From the NCBI RefSeq assembly GCF_000006565.2, contig NC_031480.1, forward strand, positions 6,698,797 to 6,762,796: a DNA stretch of 64,000 nucleotides. The letters are read 5' to 3'. Under the pieces are notes generated by a model that saw only the letters and a list, made by a program, of their open reading frames with translations, had not been told where the DNA came from and did no database searches. The position numbers were made by a program, and so were the translations under genes. Within the stretch, counting starts at the first letter, position 1; each line of letters starts with the position of its first letter. Below are positions 45,016 to 57,600 of the stretch, piece after piece. The DNA comes from Toxoplasma gondii ME49. Lineage: Eukaryota > Apicomplexa > Conoidasida > Eucoccidiorida > Sarcocystidae.

Positions 45016-48000
45016 CTACTCGTGTAGACCGCCTTTGCCAGTAATGGAGATCGAAGCCGAAGGCGACAGCCGCGGTCCAGGTGCCCGCATGCATCCAATG
45101 AGCCCCGTGGAAGTGAGGGGCACCGAAGGCGAGAGCGCCGCGCGAGAAGAGACAGCAGAGGGGGGGGGCGGCGGAGGCGGCGGGGGCGGAGGCGGTGGGG
45201 GCGGAGGCGGGAGTCGTTCCTCAGGCAAACGACCGGAAAGGTTTTCGCGACCCCGGAGAGGCCCAAGCCACAGAGATCGACACAGCTTTTGAGTGTGGCC
45301 GTCGCACTGCGAGGCTGCAGGCGCGAGTCTCGTCTGAAACTGTTGAAAAGAAACCACCGAGTCGCTGACTGTTCGCGGGCGGCGCGTCACCGTGGAATAG
45401 CCACTCGGGTGTACAGACACTCCGGAGTACCGCATGCACTCGTCGTCTGCGCTTGGACGGCGGGTCCCCAGGCAGAGACTCACCTTTCGGGACGCCCTCC
45501 CCTCGCTGGACTCCAGACCACACAGCGCCGACGCCTGCGAGTGGGTGGAGACTCCGCAGGCGTCGTCTCGGAGTGCCTCTCCCCCCTCTGAGTTTCTCGC
45601 CCTTCGTTCTCTGTCCTCTGTGCCGTCCTGCTTGTGTTTTCTGGAAAAGGCGTCTGCTCGAAAAGCGAGGCGTAGCGTTCTCTCTTCTCGCACCCTTTCC
45701 TCGCGGCCTCCTTGCGCCTTCGCCCCGCCCTCAGGCCACTCGGTGAGTGCGTCTCCGCGAACCCACTCGGCTGCCCCCTCGCCCCGACCGCTTTTTCGCG
45801 CGCATGCATGCCGCAAGCCGAGAAGCTTCGCAGCTGGCGAGGAGGGCGACATCGGCGGCGCGCGCACTGGGGACCAGACGGGCAGGGGGGAACTTAGAGA
45901 AGGCCGTCTCTGTTCCTCTCTTGCACGACTATCTTCGACTCTGCTCCTGTCTCCTTCCGGGCGTCCCCAGGCCTGCGTCGCTTGCGACAGGAGAAAAGCG
46001 AGACTGTTGAGAGACAGCGGGGTCGTCGAGTGCGCTATCCCGCGCCCCCGTTCGCGCTGCAAGCCGTCGTCCCCGCCGCCCGCTCGACCGCCTTGCGACC
46101 TCAACAGAAGCATAAGGAGAAGAAACAGTTTCTCTTGGTCCAGAGGCGGGGCGCGTCCCTCAGGAGCAGTGGCTTCGGGCAGAGGAGGCTGGAAAGCGCC
46201 TGAGGTAGAGAAGGGTGCACCCCTGGAACAAGACGTCTCGGTCCGAGATGCGTCAGGGAGCGAAGCCATTGAGGGGAGCGGGGACCAGGCATTTGTGTTC
46301 ACGGACCAGCCGTCTCCACCCAATGTCGTTCGGGTCTCAGGGATGTGTGGAGACTGAGGAGGAAACCCCACAGGTCGACTCCTGACTCCAGCATTCGCGC
46401 CTCCATTCTTCTCCTCTTCGCCTCTGCGGAGTGCATGCGCGTTCCACTCGCTCTCTGCCGCGCCGCCTTCGCCCGGGTTCTGAGATCCCTTAGAAGCCCC
46501 CAGGCGCGAAGGAGAAGCGGACAGAGGCCGAGGCACCCCCGCTGGTGGGGGCGGAGGGGGTGAAGCAGAGGGGACTGAAAGGGCACTTGGAAACCGTGAA
46601 GTTGGCCCCGCAGGGAAACCAGAACCCGAGGTGGTAGGCCCCCCTCCAGCCGAATTCGCACCGCCCTCAGAGCTCCGCCGACCCGTCGCCCTCTGCTGCA
46701 GAAGAGTCGGCGGATGCCCCGAGAACGGCGACATCTGAGCTTCACTTTGCACGCCTTTCCCCGGGGCTTGTCCGCGCGAAGTCAAGGTGAGAGTCTGCTC
46801 CACTCCCTCGCGGCCCCAGGGCGTGAGGCCCTGAGTGCCCGGAAGGTCGCTGGGACTCGCGGCCGCAAGGGGCAGCCCGCGAGGGGGCGACGGCGGTCGG
46901 AAACCCTCGATGGGGCTATAGGCCCTCGGGCTTGCAGCCCCAGCCGGCGGGGGCGAGGGCGGCCGCCGTCGCTGCGGCGAGCAGGTCAAGGAAACAGACG
47001 CGGGCCCCGACCACCCAACCCCGGGTGGAGAATAGGCGCACCCTCGCGGGAGGGGCGAAAAGGAGACAGTGTGGGGCGGTGGGAATGGCGGGGGCGGCGG
47101 GACGCGACGACTCCCCGCGCGCGAGTCAGTTGGCCCGAAGGAGAACGGGATCGCCTGCGCATTGCTCCGAGTCGCCTCTGGAGTCGCCGCGCCCAAGCGT
47201 GCACCAGGCCCGCGCGCCTCGCCTGGCGGCGGCAGAGGCGCGAGCGGCGGACTCCGAGGAAAACCCGGGGGCCGCGGGGGGCCTACGGGTCCCAGCGGCG
47301 CCGCCGCTGCATGCGCGGGGACAGGCTCTCGAGAGGCGACAGCAGGCCCCACCGGAGGCGACGGTGGACACGAGGAACAGCCCCCCGTCGGCCCCGAAAC
47401 ATTCGAAGGAGTCGATGGCTGCGGGGCTGGAGACGAGGAGCCCCGTGGCGGCGAGCAGTAGGTACACCGCGAGCGCATGGCTTGCTCGTTGAGGAGAGAG
47501 ATTTCTTCGCGCTGCACACAAACGGGCAACGTCTAGAAAGCGGAAATGAAAACGGACAAAACGGCAGAAGGGGCCGCCTTTCGGAAAGAGATACTTGAGG
47601 TAACACTCCTAAAGGGACCGGCGACCCCATACGGGAGGTGCACCATGCAGGAAGGCTTTGGAAAAAGAGCGAATAAAAAGGAGACACGAAGAGGTGAAGC
47701 CAAATCAACAAAACGTAGTGGCCACGATGAACTCGGACAACAATTGAAGAGAGCCTGTAAACACATACGCGATATCTCTGCGACACCAGCTCACCAGCAA
47801 GGCGCCCGCTTTCTCTCGCGTTCCTTCCTCTGTTGTTTTCGAAGTTCGTCTTTGCCTGCCTCTGCCCTTCTCAGCACTTGCTTCCTCCAAGACCTCCGCA
47901 AGGCCGGTCCTCATACATTGACCTTCCGGCCCTCTCCTTTGCTTGCCGACTGTCTCTGCTGCCCTCTGAGCGGTACCCACTTGAGATCCCTGCTTCCCAA

Positions 48001-48265
48001 GAGTGGAGACAGGCAGTCGAGAGAGAAGTTCGGACAGAAGGCCCCCCTCCTTTTCTCGCTCGGCCTCAGAGCGTCGAGGCGCCGATCGGGCTCGTTGGTG
48101 CAGCGAGGTGGAGACTCGGCAGGGAGCAGAGGCGCGCGGAGAGAGAGAAAGAGGCGAAACAGCCGCGGGGCCTCCTGGCCCAGACGGGGCCCACCCAGTC
48201 TCCGGCGAAGAAGGCAACGTAGGCGCCGCGGGTCGCTTGTGCCTCCCGGCGCGACACCCGCGGGT
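45016..48265 (-). CDS. Uncharacterised Pro-rich protein, 5' end unresolved
   Basis: Two exons are visible. Exon 47511-45016 gives 831 codons plus a stop and follows a good acceptor (GTTTGTGTGCAG). Exon 48265-47923 starts after a strong acceptor (GGTTTCTCCGTTCAG), is in matching phase 0 at its 3' end, and begins within a codon, so at least one more exon lies upstream. The large exon encodes a disordered protein very rich in Pro, Ser, Gly and Ala with several PPPP runs, a Leu-rich patch (QEKLFLLLMLLLRSQ) near its middle, and a run of 17 Pro near the C-terminus. No folded domain was recognised. The strong GC bias keeps other frames open too, so the exact frame of the upstream exon is uncertain. 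The large frame itself is long enough to be believed. Confidence 0.5.
45153..45213. repeat. GGC/GGG-rich tract encoding poly-proline on the minus strand
   Basis: An almost uninterrupted G/C run gives 17 consecutive Pro codons in the minus-strand gene and poly-Gly on the plus strand. It is likely to be length-variable and prone to G-quadruplex formation. Confidence 0.85.
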
Positions 48266-48277
48266 CTGAACGGAGAA

Positions 48278-48972
48278 ACCAAAATCAGAGGGGCGGAAAC
48301 GCATGCATTCGAAAGTCAAGGTTAGACCGACCAAGTTCACGGGTGTCACTGGTAAAGGGGGGAGGCGCGCTAGTTCTTGGAGACTCGGCTTCTTATGTAG
48401 ATCGGCACACACACACACAAGCGACCACACTCTCCGGAGAAAGCCGGCGTTGAGAACATACGAATCACAGTGAGAGCCCGAGACAGCGAGAAGATGCGTA
48501 AAATGTGGAGGGCTCGCAGTACACATCTTAACGAAAACAGTCGAGTCGTCAGATGCTAGGTGGATCAGTACCAACGTAAAGTGACTCACAAGGAGATCAC
48601 AGTATTGTAGAGAAACACTGTTACACGGGGACCAATCCAGACAAGCAAGAACCTTGTACGGGGAGGGAACGATGGCTCTTACGCCAGGTACAGTATTCGA
48701 CAGTCAAACGTGATAGAGGCAACCCATCAAGGGAATGCAATCTCATCGAAAAACGTGTCAGTTGACGATGCAAGGCGATCACATTTTACACGGAATTTCG
48801 ACGTTCACTTCTCGAAAAACAATGCAGACAAACACCCGTTTCCGCGGCCAAGAAATGACCGAAAAACAATTTCGTGCCTTGCTGGTGCATGTGAATCTAG
48901 ACAAAACAGACTCAAAACCATAGGCAAAAAGGATGCTCTCTACACTTTTTAAGTGATGAGAGAATGGACCGT

Positions 48973-49008
<36 letters not shown>

Positions 49009-49136
49009 AGGGGTGCGGATCTAGCAGAGAGGACCCTAACTTCGGTAAATATGAAGAAGTCTCTACGTGGGGAGTGAATCGCGCGGAGATGCGAAATCGC
49101 CTGCACAGCTTTACGTTGCGAATAATTTCCTCGTAC
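48278..49136. other. Interval between the two uncharacterised minus-strand genes
   Basis: It contains a (TA)n tract at 48977-49007 and presumably the 3' end of the membrane-protein gene and upstream exon(s) or promoter of the Pro-rich gene. No exon here could be phased. Confidence 0.4.
48977..49007. repeat. (TA)n microsatellite
   Basis: An alternating TA run of 31 bases lies just 3' of the last resolved exon of the membrane-protein gene. Reading through it would give an unlikely Tyr-Ile repeat, which argues that the coding region ends or splices before it. Confidence 0.9.
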
Positions 49137-52100
49137 CTTAACTCGAACTCTCTCGGCCAGACTGACGAGCTCGGCGAGGGCTGCCTGGTGGGCGAGACAG
49201 GAGGCCCGAAGCAACTCCACGAGATCGGTGCTCACGTCTCTCGTCGGAAGGTTTGCGTTTGATCTTCCCAATTCCAGATTTTCTGCGTCGCGGTTCTCCA
49301 CAGTGTTTTTGCCGAGAGCATCCCTGCCACTCTGGCCAACCAGTAGAGTTTCCACGTGCTGTGATAGAGGAAAACAGGCCCACAAAACCCAAGGCTCAAA
49401 ATGCAGAAACTCAAAGATCAGCAGCAATCCCATTAAAAACATAGTCGAACATCTCTCAACACAAGCCACGTCCCCTGGATGTTTGCCCTTTTTCCACGTG
49501 TTTTTCCGTTTTCCCCCTCTTTCGCCTCCTTGGTTTTTCTCTCCCATGTCTCCACTGGCTCCGCGTTCGCAGTCCGCCCTGCGGCGGGAGTTGACGTCTC
49601 TCTGTGTCTCGTTTTCGCCTCGACTGAGGGATACGTGCTGTCGAAATACAGCCTCTCGAACACCATGCATCAAGACAACAAAGATAGGTCGGGTGACTAG
49701 GGATGCTTCTTCTTGGCGGCTTAACGTTACATCGTAGCCCGTCGTTCTGCCCCTTTGTTTCTCTCTTCTTTCTCTTGCGATCCTCTACCGAAGCCGAGGC
49801 GACCAGGCGTGAGGCATCGTCATTCTTTTCATTCTCGCCTAGTTTTTGTCTCCCGCTCCTTCGGGGCCCTCTGTTCTCCATCTTTTCTCTGTTTCCCTCT
49901 CGGCGTGGTCGCCACAGAGTCAATCCGAGACAGAGGGCGATTAACAAGTACGCCACAAACATCGTGAATGGAACCTTGAATGAAATCTTCGTGCTGTCTC
50001 TCAGGCCATCGCCGAGGCCTCGCGCTACGACAAACAACCGACCTGCATGAGTTGCGTGAGAAAGGCGACTTTCGCCCCGTGATTCTGAAGGGCCTTTTCC
50101 CATTCTGCGAGCGAAACACGAGCAGAGACGCCACTCTTTGGACGACCCTCCTCTTCGTCGTTCTTTCCATTTTCTTGATCTCTGGTTGCGAGCAAAGACT
50201 CGCTCTCCCCGCGCTCCTGGTCCGAGAGCTTGCTGTCGCTCGTCTCCTCTGCTCTCTCCTCCCGTTCGCCAGGCGCTGAGACAGAGGAACAGAGACAGAG
50301 AAGGCACGCACTGGCAAAAATGAAAGGAAGAGAAAAACGCAAACCCTGTCTCCACACGCTTGCTACGTGAAGCCCGGGAACGACATCCGTCCAGAGCAGA
50401 GAGAGGGGCGAAATGGAGAGCGGCAAAACATTGAGGCAGGAGAGGGCAGGAGCATCGCTCGGCAATCCGAAAGAGAAAGCCAAGGTGGTCTGTCACGATA
50501 CCGCACAGCTGTTTGCCACAACGAAGAGCCGCCCGAGAACGGCACGTGTCTTGACAGGGGGGAGAGAGAAAACACAAAATACGCACAAGAAAGGCGCCAG
50601 TAGGTCCAAGCAAACGCAGCCCGAGAAGCACATCGGACAACCGAAGGAGACTCACGAGTTCCAGCAACATTGGCGGTCGACGCATGTCTGTCTCGGTCCT
50701 GTTCAACTGTCTCTTCTTCTCCCCAGTCTGCGTCGCGCCGCGGTCTCGGGCTCGTCGCGGACGACGGGGACATGAGGCACGAGGGAGGCGAAGACGCGAA
50801 AGGAGACAAGTACGCGGGGGAGACAGACGACAGAGAAAAAGCCAGGGAAGAGTCCTCCGCCTTGTCACTCTCTTCGTGACCAGGGGACTCCGGAACGTGC
50901 GCCAGATGGGGTGGGAAAGCGACAGGCGAGAGTGGACAACTGCCCCTGTCCCTTCGCTCGACGTCCGCCTCTTCTCTGGTTCCTGCTTCTTTGGCTCGCC
51001 TTTCGTCAAGGCCCCTTGACAGACAGCTCGAGGCAGGACGATCTGAGCTGGAGAGTTCAGGCGAAGTGAAGAAAGGAGAGGCGAATGGGACAGCCGCTGC
51101 CTCTGGAGCCTCGAGAATAGAGGCCTCTTTCATTGGCGCCACCTCGCCGTGGTGAATCGCCATCGTTCCCTCCAACAGAGACGCCAAGTGCCCCACCACC
51201 TGTTCAATGACGCTCTCTCGGGCCTGGGAAGAGAGAAAGCCCAGACAGAAGCAAGGAAGCAAGTTGTGTGCGGAACTCGAGAAAAGGGGGACTAGCAGCT
51301 GATTCCAACGCGGAACGCAGAAGCAGACGAGGACTGAAGAAGGCGAACCAAGGGCAGGAAGGAGGAGACCAAACCGAGGGGCAACTGACATCAAAGCACG
51401 AAAAGAATACCAGCAGCAATGAAAGCAAGGTCTACGCTCACAAGGATGGAAGAGTGAGAACGGAAGAAGAGAGGAAACGCCCTCGTATTGAGGAAAGGAC
51501 AAAAAGAGGAGGCAGGAGGGAAAAATGAGAAGGAGTATGTCGCAACCTGGGACGAATAAGGAAAAAACAAGGTAACGCATCTATGCATGAGGTCACCTAG
51601 AAGAGATGAAACGCTGATCGCTTCCGTCTCCCCCGCGACCTCGAACGACTTGCATCCACTATTTGCTTCTTCTGTTTTGCTCTCTCCAGGTACTTTGTGA
51701 CAGAGTCGGCTGTCTGCATCTCTCAGAACCTTCCCCCACCCGCATCCCAGCTCCCCCTCCCCCCCCAAGTCCGAACAATCACTTGCTTACCTTGAGGTTG
51801 TAGACGACCTTCTGGGAGACGGCGGGATCTGTCTGGCTCCTCATGAGCATAAGGCGAATGTCTTGTATGGTTGTGGTGTCATGGCACCCAAAAATTTCAA
51901 GAGGGATGCCGACGCGCGCGTTGGCCTTTTCCGGTCCGCGCTCCTTCCCAACATTTCCCGCCTCTGTATTTCCGAGAGATTCGCCCGCTTCTTTCGAGGC
52001 ACTGAACGGGTCCTCTGCAGAGGCTGCATACGCGTCGAAAGCCCCGAACATCTCTTCTGTAGGTCTCTGCTCCCAGTCGCCGTGTGCCGCCTCGCGCTTC

Positions 52101-52708
52101 TGGGCTCCCTCGCCCCACCCGCTTCTTCCCGAAACGTCTCTGCGTTCCTCGCCTGCGCTTCGCACCCTTCTCTGCGCGTGTCCATCACCTTCGTCTGTGC
52201 TCAGCAACGCCCAAAGATTGTGTCTGTCTTGTTCTTCCGTGTGGGCATTTCCCTTGGGTCTCTCGACTGTCTCTGCTGTCTCCGGTGTACTGGCGTCTTC
52301 ACGAGACAGACAGGGGCCCAGAGCGCCTCGCACAGCTTTTCCCAGTCTTTCCGCGTCGCCGCTCTTCTCTGCTGCGACGTGACTTTCAGGAGTCTCCTCA
52401 GTCACATGGTCGTCTTCGGTCAGCGAGAAGGCGAGACGCGTCTCGCGAAGCCACGGCAAAAAGTCCTCTCCAGGTGACGCGGAGTAGAACGGCTGGAGCG
52501 TGGAGGAAGAGGGCGAAGCGAGAGGAAGGTGGGTCGGGAAAAGCGGAGGCAGACGGTGCTCCGCGGAAGGCGCCTTATCGAGGTCGCTCGCGAAGCTCAA
52601 CGGTTCTGCCGGAGAGTCTGCGGACGCGGGAGGACAGGAACTGAACGATGGGGCGTCTTTCTCCTCATTCCCCCTACGCAGACGAGACTCGGAGAGCCGA
52701 CTCGCCAT
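49137..52708 (-). CDS. Uncharacterised single-pass membrane protein, 3' end unresolved
   Basis: Three exons are phased cleanly: 52708-51791 (start MASRLSESRL, donor GTAAGC), 51223-50656 (acceptor TCTCTTCCCAG, donor GTGAGT) and 50275-50043. A later exon, 49358-49137, has a good acceptor (TTTTCCTCTATCACAG). Between them a frame around 49986-49850 encodes a transmembrane helix (FTMFVAYLLIALCLGLTLW) followed by basic residues. Its boundaries are uncertain: the left intron would be only 56 bases, and a GTAGAG donor would end it. Upstream of the helix lie a helical patch (IQDIRLMLMRSQTDPAVS...SVIEQVVGHLASLLEG), acidic disordered linkers and WEKALQNHGAKVAFLTQLMQ. Downstream is LVELLRASCLAHQAALAELV, likely coiled coil. 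A tail-region membrane protein with helices on both sides suggests tethering or organelle-contact roles, but I recognise no family. Confidence 0.55.
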
Positions 52709-53746
52709 CGCGCAAAGCAGGGAAGAATCGATCTAGCTCTCTTGCGTACCCCGAAACGCCTACAATAAAACCTATGTGGAATAACCTTGATGGCGAAGGA
52801 TTTGATGTGTGACACCTTCAGCTGTCTTCAGCAGTCCAATCGGGCGGTGGTGCGCAGCACTCATGAAGAACTCGGTTGGCCGTTTCTCATAACTGGGGAG
52901 AAGCAAAAGGAAGGAGTTGATGGAGGATATGAGGTAAGGTGAGAACGAGGTCGAGCGCTGCGTGAAAGAGACACTCGCGTTTGAGGCAGCTGAGAACGGC
53001 GCCTGTCTAAGAATAGGGGTCACATGCAAAGGCGGCTGTCTGACCGACCTCAAAACTCTATTTGTGCACAGGGCGAGTCCAGGGGAGACTCCTGTCCGCC
53101 TTGGCACGAGGCATGCGGGTGGCGTTGGAACGAACGGCAAGTTGGCGGCCGCAAAAATACTGAAGAAATTGCAGCTGAAGGCGCGAAATCCATGGACCGT
53201 TTCGCAAGACACGTACACGTCTCCGGGCGCCTTGAGTCTTTCGGGCGAATCACGGCGGCTGTTTGAACTGCAAGTACTGCTGACTGGTAAATCTACGATC
53301 AGTTACGGTTACCGGTTTGAGTTAACCCGTTCCTCTTTGGCTGGAAGAGAAGGGAAACATATACACGGCCATGCATTCAGAAACGCCTCTCCAGCCGCCA
53401 CCGAATCCGTGAAAAGTCCGTCCGAAGCCGAGCCCCGTGGAACCCGCGACAGACACAGTCGCGGCGCGAGTAGATGTGAAGGGCAGGGTCTCTTCACAGT
53501 TTTCCGTCCACTTGAGCGTGAACGCTCCAGAGTTCCTTGCCCTCGCGTTTCGCGAATGTCCACAGCCTCAGCGGAAACAAAGAACTGTGAATCTCGGCTC
53601 AGTCCCAACGCTGGGCGTACCGCTGCGACGCGGTGTCTGTACACCAGTACCCAAAGGCCCAGTGCAGGTTCGCGGAACGGAACCGCAGCCGCCTCGCTCA
53701 AATCTTGGCTCTCCCCTGTCTGAATGGAAGACGCAAAGACTTTCAA
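52709..53746. other. Interval between the membrane-protein gene and the small three-exon gene
   Basis: It should contain the promoter of the gene starting at 52708 and the 3' UTR of the gene ending at 53747. Open frames cover 52962-53723 (+) and 53309-53743 (-), but both start at non-ATG codons and have no domain, so neither is called. Confidence 0.4.
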
Positions 53747-54658
53747 CTAGTCCGCGACTCCGCCCTTAATAACACACGCCGGCAAGAATTCTTTGGCAAG
53801 CGCACGAATCGCCGGAGCAGAAAGGACATACAGATTTTCGCAAACGTGCAAGCACACCGACACCGTCGTTGATACGGTCAACACCTGACGTTTCCCATCG
53901 GGGTCTCTTTCGAGGGTGTTTTTTCCCTCTGTCCGCCAACGCAGGCCAACATTCGACAAGCGAACTCAATATACACGCGAATATGGAAAGAGTTGAGCCA
54001 CGTAGCCGCCTGAAGCTCACCTCGAAATGCCACAAACCGTTTTCCGCACAGCAACCTCGCAAAGACAGGGGACGGCGAGAGCCACTGCCGGGACAAAGCT
54101 TCGCAGAACTTTTCTTCTTTGGCTTTTTCGGTCCGGCAATATTTCACCGCCGCTTTAGTACGAATTCGGCAAAATTCCGAGAGGCAACCGGAGGACGACC
54201 CCCGCGGGGACCCAAAGCCCCGCGGCACACCACGCAACGTGGCGCCAGCAGCCTCGGACGGGAAAACCCGTGGGCAAGACCTATTCGCGCGCTTTTTTGA
54301 GATTTCTGCAGTTTCGGCGGCAGCGAAGAAGATGCAAACTCCCAGGAAATAGAGACGAGTGGATGCGGAGGGAAGGCCAGGACCGAATCCCCCTCGGAAA
54401 CACAAAAACGTTGCCGTCTCTTGTCGCGGAGAGGCGGAGACGCCGAGGGGGAGCGCAGCGTAATTTCCCCTCTGTGCACAGAAACCCCCCCGGCGCCAGG
54501 GTTTTTTCTCTCTGAATAGTCGCGATACCTGGATGTTGAAAAGCTCCAGAAGTTCTTGGGGAAGAGGCCGGGAGAGTGAAGATTGCCAGTACCCCGACCA
54601 TGCAAATTTCAACAGAGGAGTCAGAAGGTCCGAAGCCTGAGCCGAGAAGAGCCGCCAT
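53747..54658 (-). CDS. Small three-exon gene, unknown function
   Basis: Exons 54658-54529, 54305-54021 and 53928-53747 join with matching phase (1 and 1) into 198 residues. The start ATG has good context (AAACATGG). Donors are GTATCG and a strong GTGAGC; acceptors end CTGCAG and GGACAG, with only moderate pyrimidine tracts, and the second intron is short (92 bases). The N-terminus has a hydrophobic patch (VEICMVGVLAIFTLPASS). The middle is basic and Gly/Ser-rich with scattered Cys. The C-terminal 55 residues look folded: DPDGKRQVLTVSTTVSV, then CENLYVLSAPAIRALAKEF, then CVIKGG. I do not recognise a family. The reconstruction rests on splice phase and on the coding-like last exon. Confidence 0.42.
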
Positions 54659-57600
54659 GTTTGTCTCACCTTACGGGCAACATCCTTCGACTTTTCTCAC
54701 AGTGCGAAGGCCCGCGACGGGGCCACGCGCGGCGAAGATCCGCCGTCTCCGCTTGGCGGGTCTCTCCTTTGCTAGTTTACACTGGCCGTACATTCAGGTT
54801 TTCTCGTTCACCTTCGCTTCCGTTTCTAACTTAAAACCCCCTTGAAAACTCACCTGATCCTTATTTTGCGGTCCCTCGACGCACGAAGAACTCTCCCTCT
54901 CGTGCCTAGGACCCTGCCAATGTCTCCCACGACGCCTCGGTCTCTGTCGCGTCCGCGACACCCGCTGTCTCGCTCCTGAAAAAAAATTGCGTTCACGCAT
55001 GCGCAGGTGAACTCCCCCGTGTGTGTTGCTTTCCGCCCACTCTGAGCTTGCGCTCACGAGGAAAACAAGTTGGAGGTTAAAAAAATTTTTTGGAGGCAAA
55101 AAGAATCTTTTGAATGCAGCATTTTCAAGCTGGAGCAAGACACGCGCGTGGGTAAGATATTGTGTCTATTCCTCGCTGGCATGTTTTTATGGCCTCTCGG
55201 GTTGCCTTTCCGTTTCGAAGAACCTTCTTTGCCATCCAAATAATAGGCTCAGGGATTCTACATCTCACGCAGCCAGGTCATCCCCTCCCCGTCGGGATTT
55301 CCTCATATGCATCTACTTACGTATGAATGTGTGCATCTGCTTTTTTCAAGATTTTTGAGCCGCTTCTCTGCCTCCACGAATGCACAGCAATCCTACACGA
55401 CATGCACGCAGATCCACCCTCTGCGCTCCGTTTTCTCCTCAGAGACATCCGCTCTGTTCATGCATTTAGGTAGGGGTACAACGGTGTAGAATTGAAACAG
55501 TGTTGCGATTGAACATCGCTATGTGTCTTCATAAAAGCGTCTGGCCTTCAAAGCGGCACAGCCCCACTTTGCGAAGAACTGTATTTCTGTACGTCTTTGG
55601 ACCAATACTGGCACGAAAAGAGAGCGAGTTACGTTTATGGTCCTCTGCTTTCCGATTGCCATGAAGATCAAAGAGCGTAACGCGTCGAAGCCGAAACGCT
55701 CGCAAATGAATCTCGAGCTCGTTGCCGCGGCTTTTGAAAAACATGCCACGCACCTCTCATAGCCCCTTCTCTGCTCGCAGTGCTTGCGAAGAAATGCATG
55801 AGGTGCAACACTGTTTTCTCGCGATTTTTCTCGACAGGTGGGTCCCGAAAACAGGGGACTCTTTGCCTGCAAAACACGCGGCACACAAGGTTCTCTTGAC
55901 AGTCCAGGACATCGCAAAGCTTTCCTGCTTCCGTCAAAGAGAAAAGAAAGCTTAAAATTCAAGTAATGTCCGTATAATTTTTTGAAAAAAAATATATATT
56001 ATTAATTCTTTAAATCACTGCGTATAAAATCTGAATCATTTGCCATATATGCAACTATATTTAACTGTTAAAAACCCTTAAAAAAAGGAACACGATGGTC
56101 CACACGGTTTTTCCATCTGAAGGCCTTACTGCTTCTTCCCCTTGTTCCACTGCCGTCTGCACACCCTCGATGCGTCGAGTTTCAGATGCAGGGTTGACGA
56201 TGATAGAGACCAGTTGTCTGTCACAGGCAGACAAACGCGATATCTTCTGTCATTGAAGTTTCGCATAGCCTTGGATTGGGGTCCTCGGCCTCTCTAGTTG
56301 ACTAGAAGAAAATAGATGCACATACACGTCTCTATAAATGTGGGCATGCATGAGTGGACATGCATGTCTTTGTGTCCGTACATACATGCGGATTTTTCTT
56401 CTTGTTTCCACTGCATCACAGATTTCACCCCCTGATGACTCTTTCAATATGTGCGAGACCCGAAAGCCTATTCGGACGTCAGAACCCATCTTGAGTCTCC
56501 AGACCTGCCTTTTGTGACTTCCGCGAATCCTACTCCACTGCTCCTCATATTGAGGAATGCACGGAACATCTCACTACGCGTCATTATGCGTAGTAGGGTA
56601 CCAGATCACCCCGATCCTTTTTTATCTTCACACATGGTGTCCAGGTGGTTCTTGACTGTGGATGGACTCAGCACGAGAGGAGCATGCAAGTGTCGAGTGC
56701 ATAGAAAGCTTGTTTTGCTTCTGCGTGAGCGTACGAGGAGTTAGGCTCAAAAGTGAGAAGCGTGGAGAGACTTCCTAAGCAGGTCCGTTCGACCTAAAGA
56801 ATGCGAGAAGTTGAAGATATCTTTAGGGAGAAGTCACACACCAGGCGGGTAGCCCACGACTTGATAAGTTGGAAATGAGGGCAAGCGACATCCGAAAGGC
56901 AAAGATGCCAATGAACCAGGATATACAAGAGAAACGCCAAATCCTGGAGAAGGAAAGGTGTGTATCTCCATGACTCTCCCGTTAAAGTTGAGCGGTCCTT
57001 TGTTTACACCTGGTTGTCGTAAATCAGGAGCATACCGTTTGTAGTTTCTAGCATTTTGTGCGGTGCGAAAGCATGTGTCCTACGCAGTCGGTGCTTTGCT
57101 CGTTTCTATGTCACCACTTTCCATCTAAGTTTACTCTCTGAGACTCGATGGCGGCAACAATCGCACCAGTCTGCCTCCCGACCAGATAGGCGGGTTCGGC
57201 CAATTAAGCTCCTACAAAGGACCGCATGCAATCAAGTCGATAGCATCTGGGCCAAGGGAAGGTGGGAAGCAACTTTTATGTGACGAGAGTAACGACGTGA
57301 ATACGTGTGCGGGGTTTAGCGTGTACATCCACCATCACGCGGAAAGCCCCCAAAAAGTACCTTCAAAACCTCCTGGGAACTACTCTCATATCAGACCCAT
57401 CGATACAAGCCAGGCAAATGTTGTATGCACATGTGCATAGAGATGCGTAGAGGCGGGTGGATAAAGAGATTTATTTAGATTTGCAGGCTGCGCTTGTAGT
57501 ACACGAATACAGGACTCTCGAGGAGAGACGTAGCCTTGCTCTTTTTTCCACTGCTGCCTCTTCCATCCGCACCCTGATCTGCATATACACTGAAAGCAGA

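Noticed and set aside
45434..47598. Long plus-strand frames opposite the Pro-rich gene
   Set aside because: GC-rich DNA leaves antisense frames open; the products are Arg-rich shadows of the proline codons.
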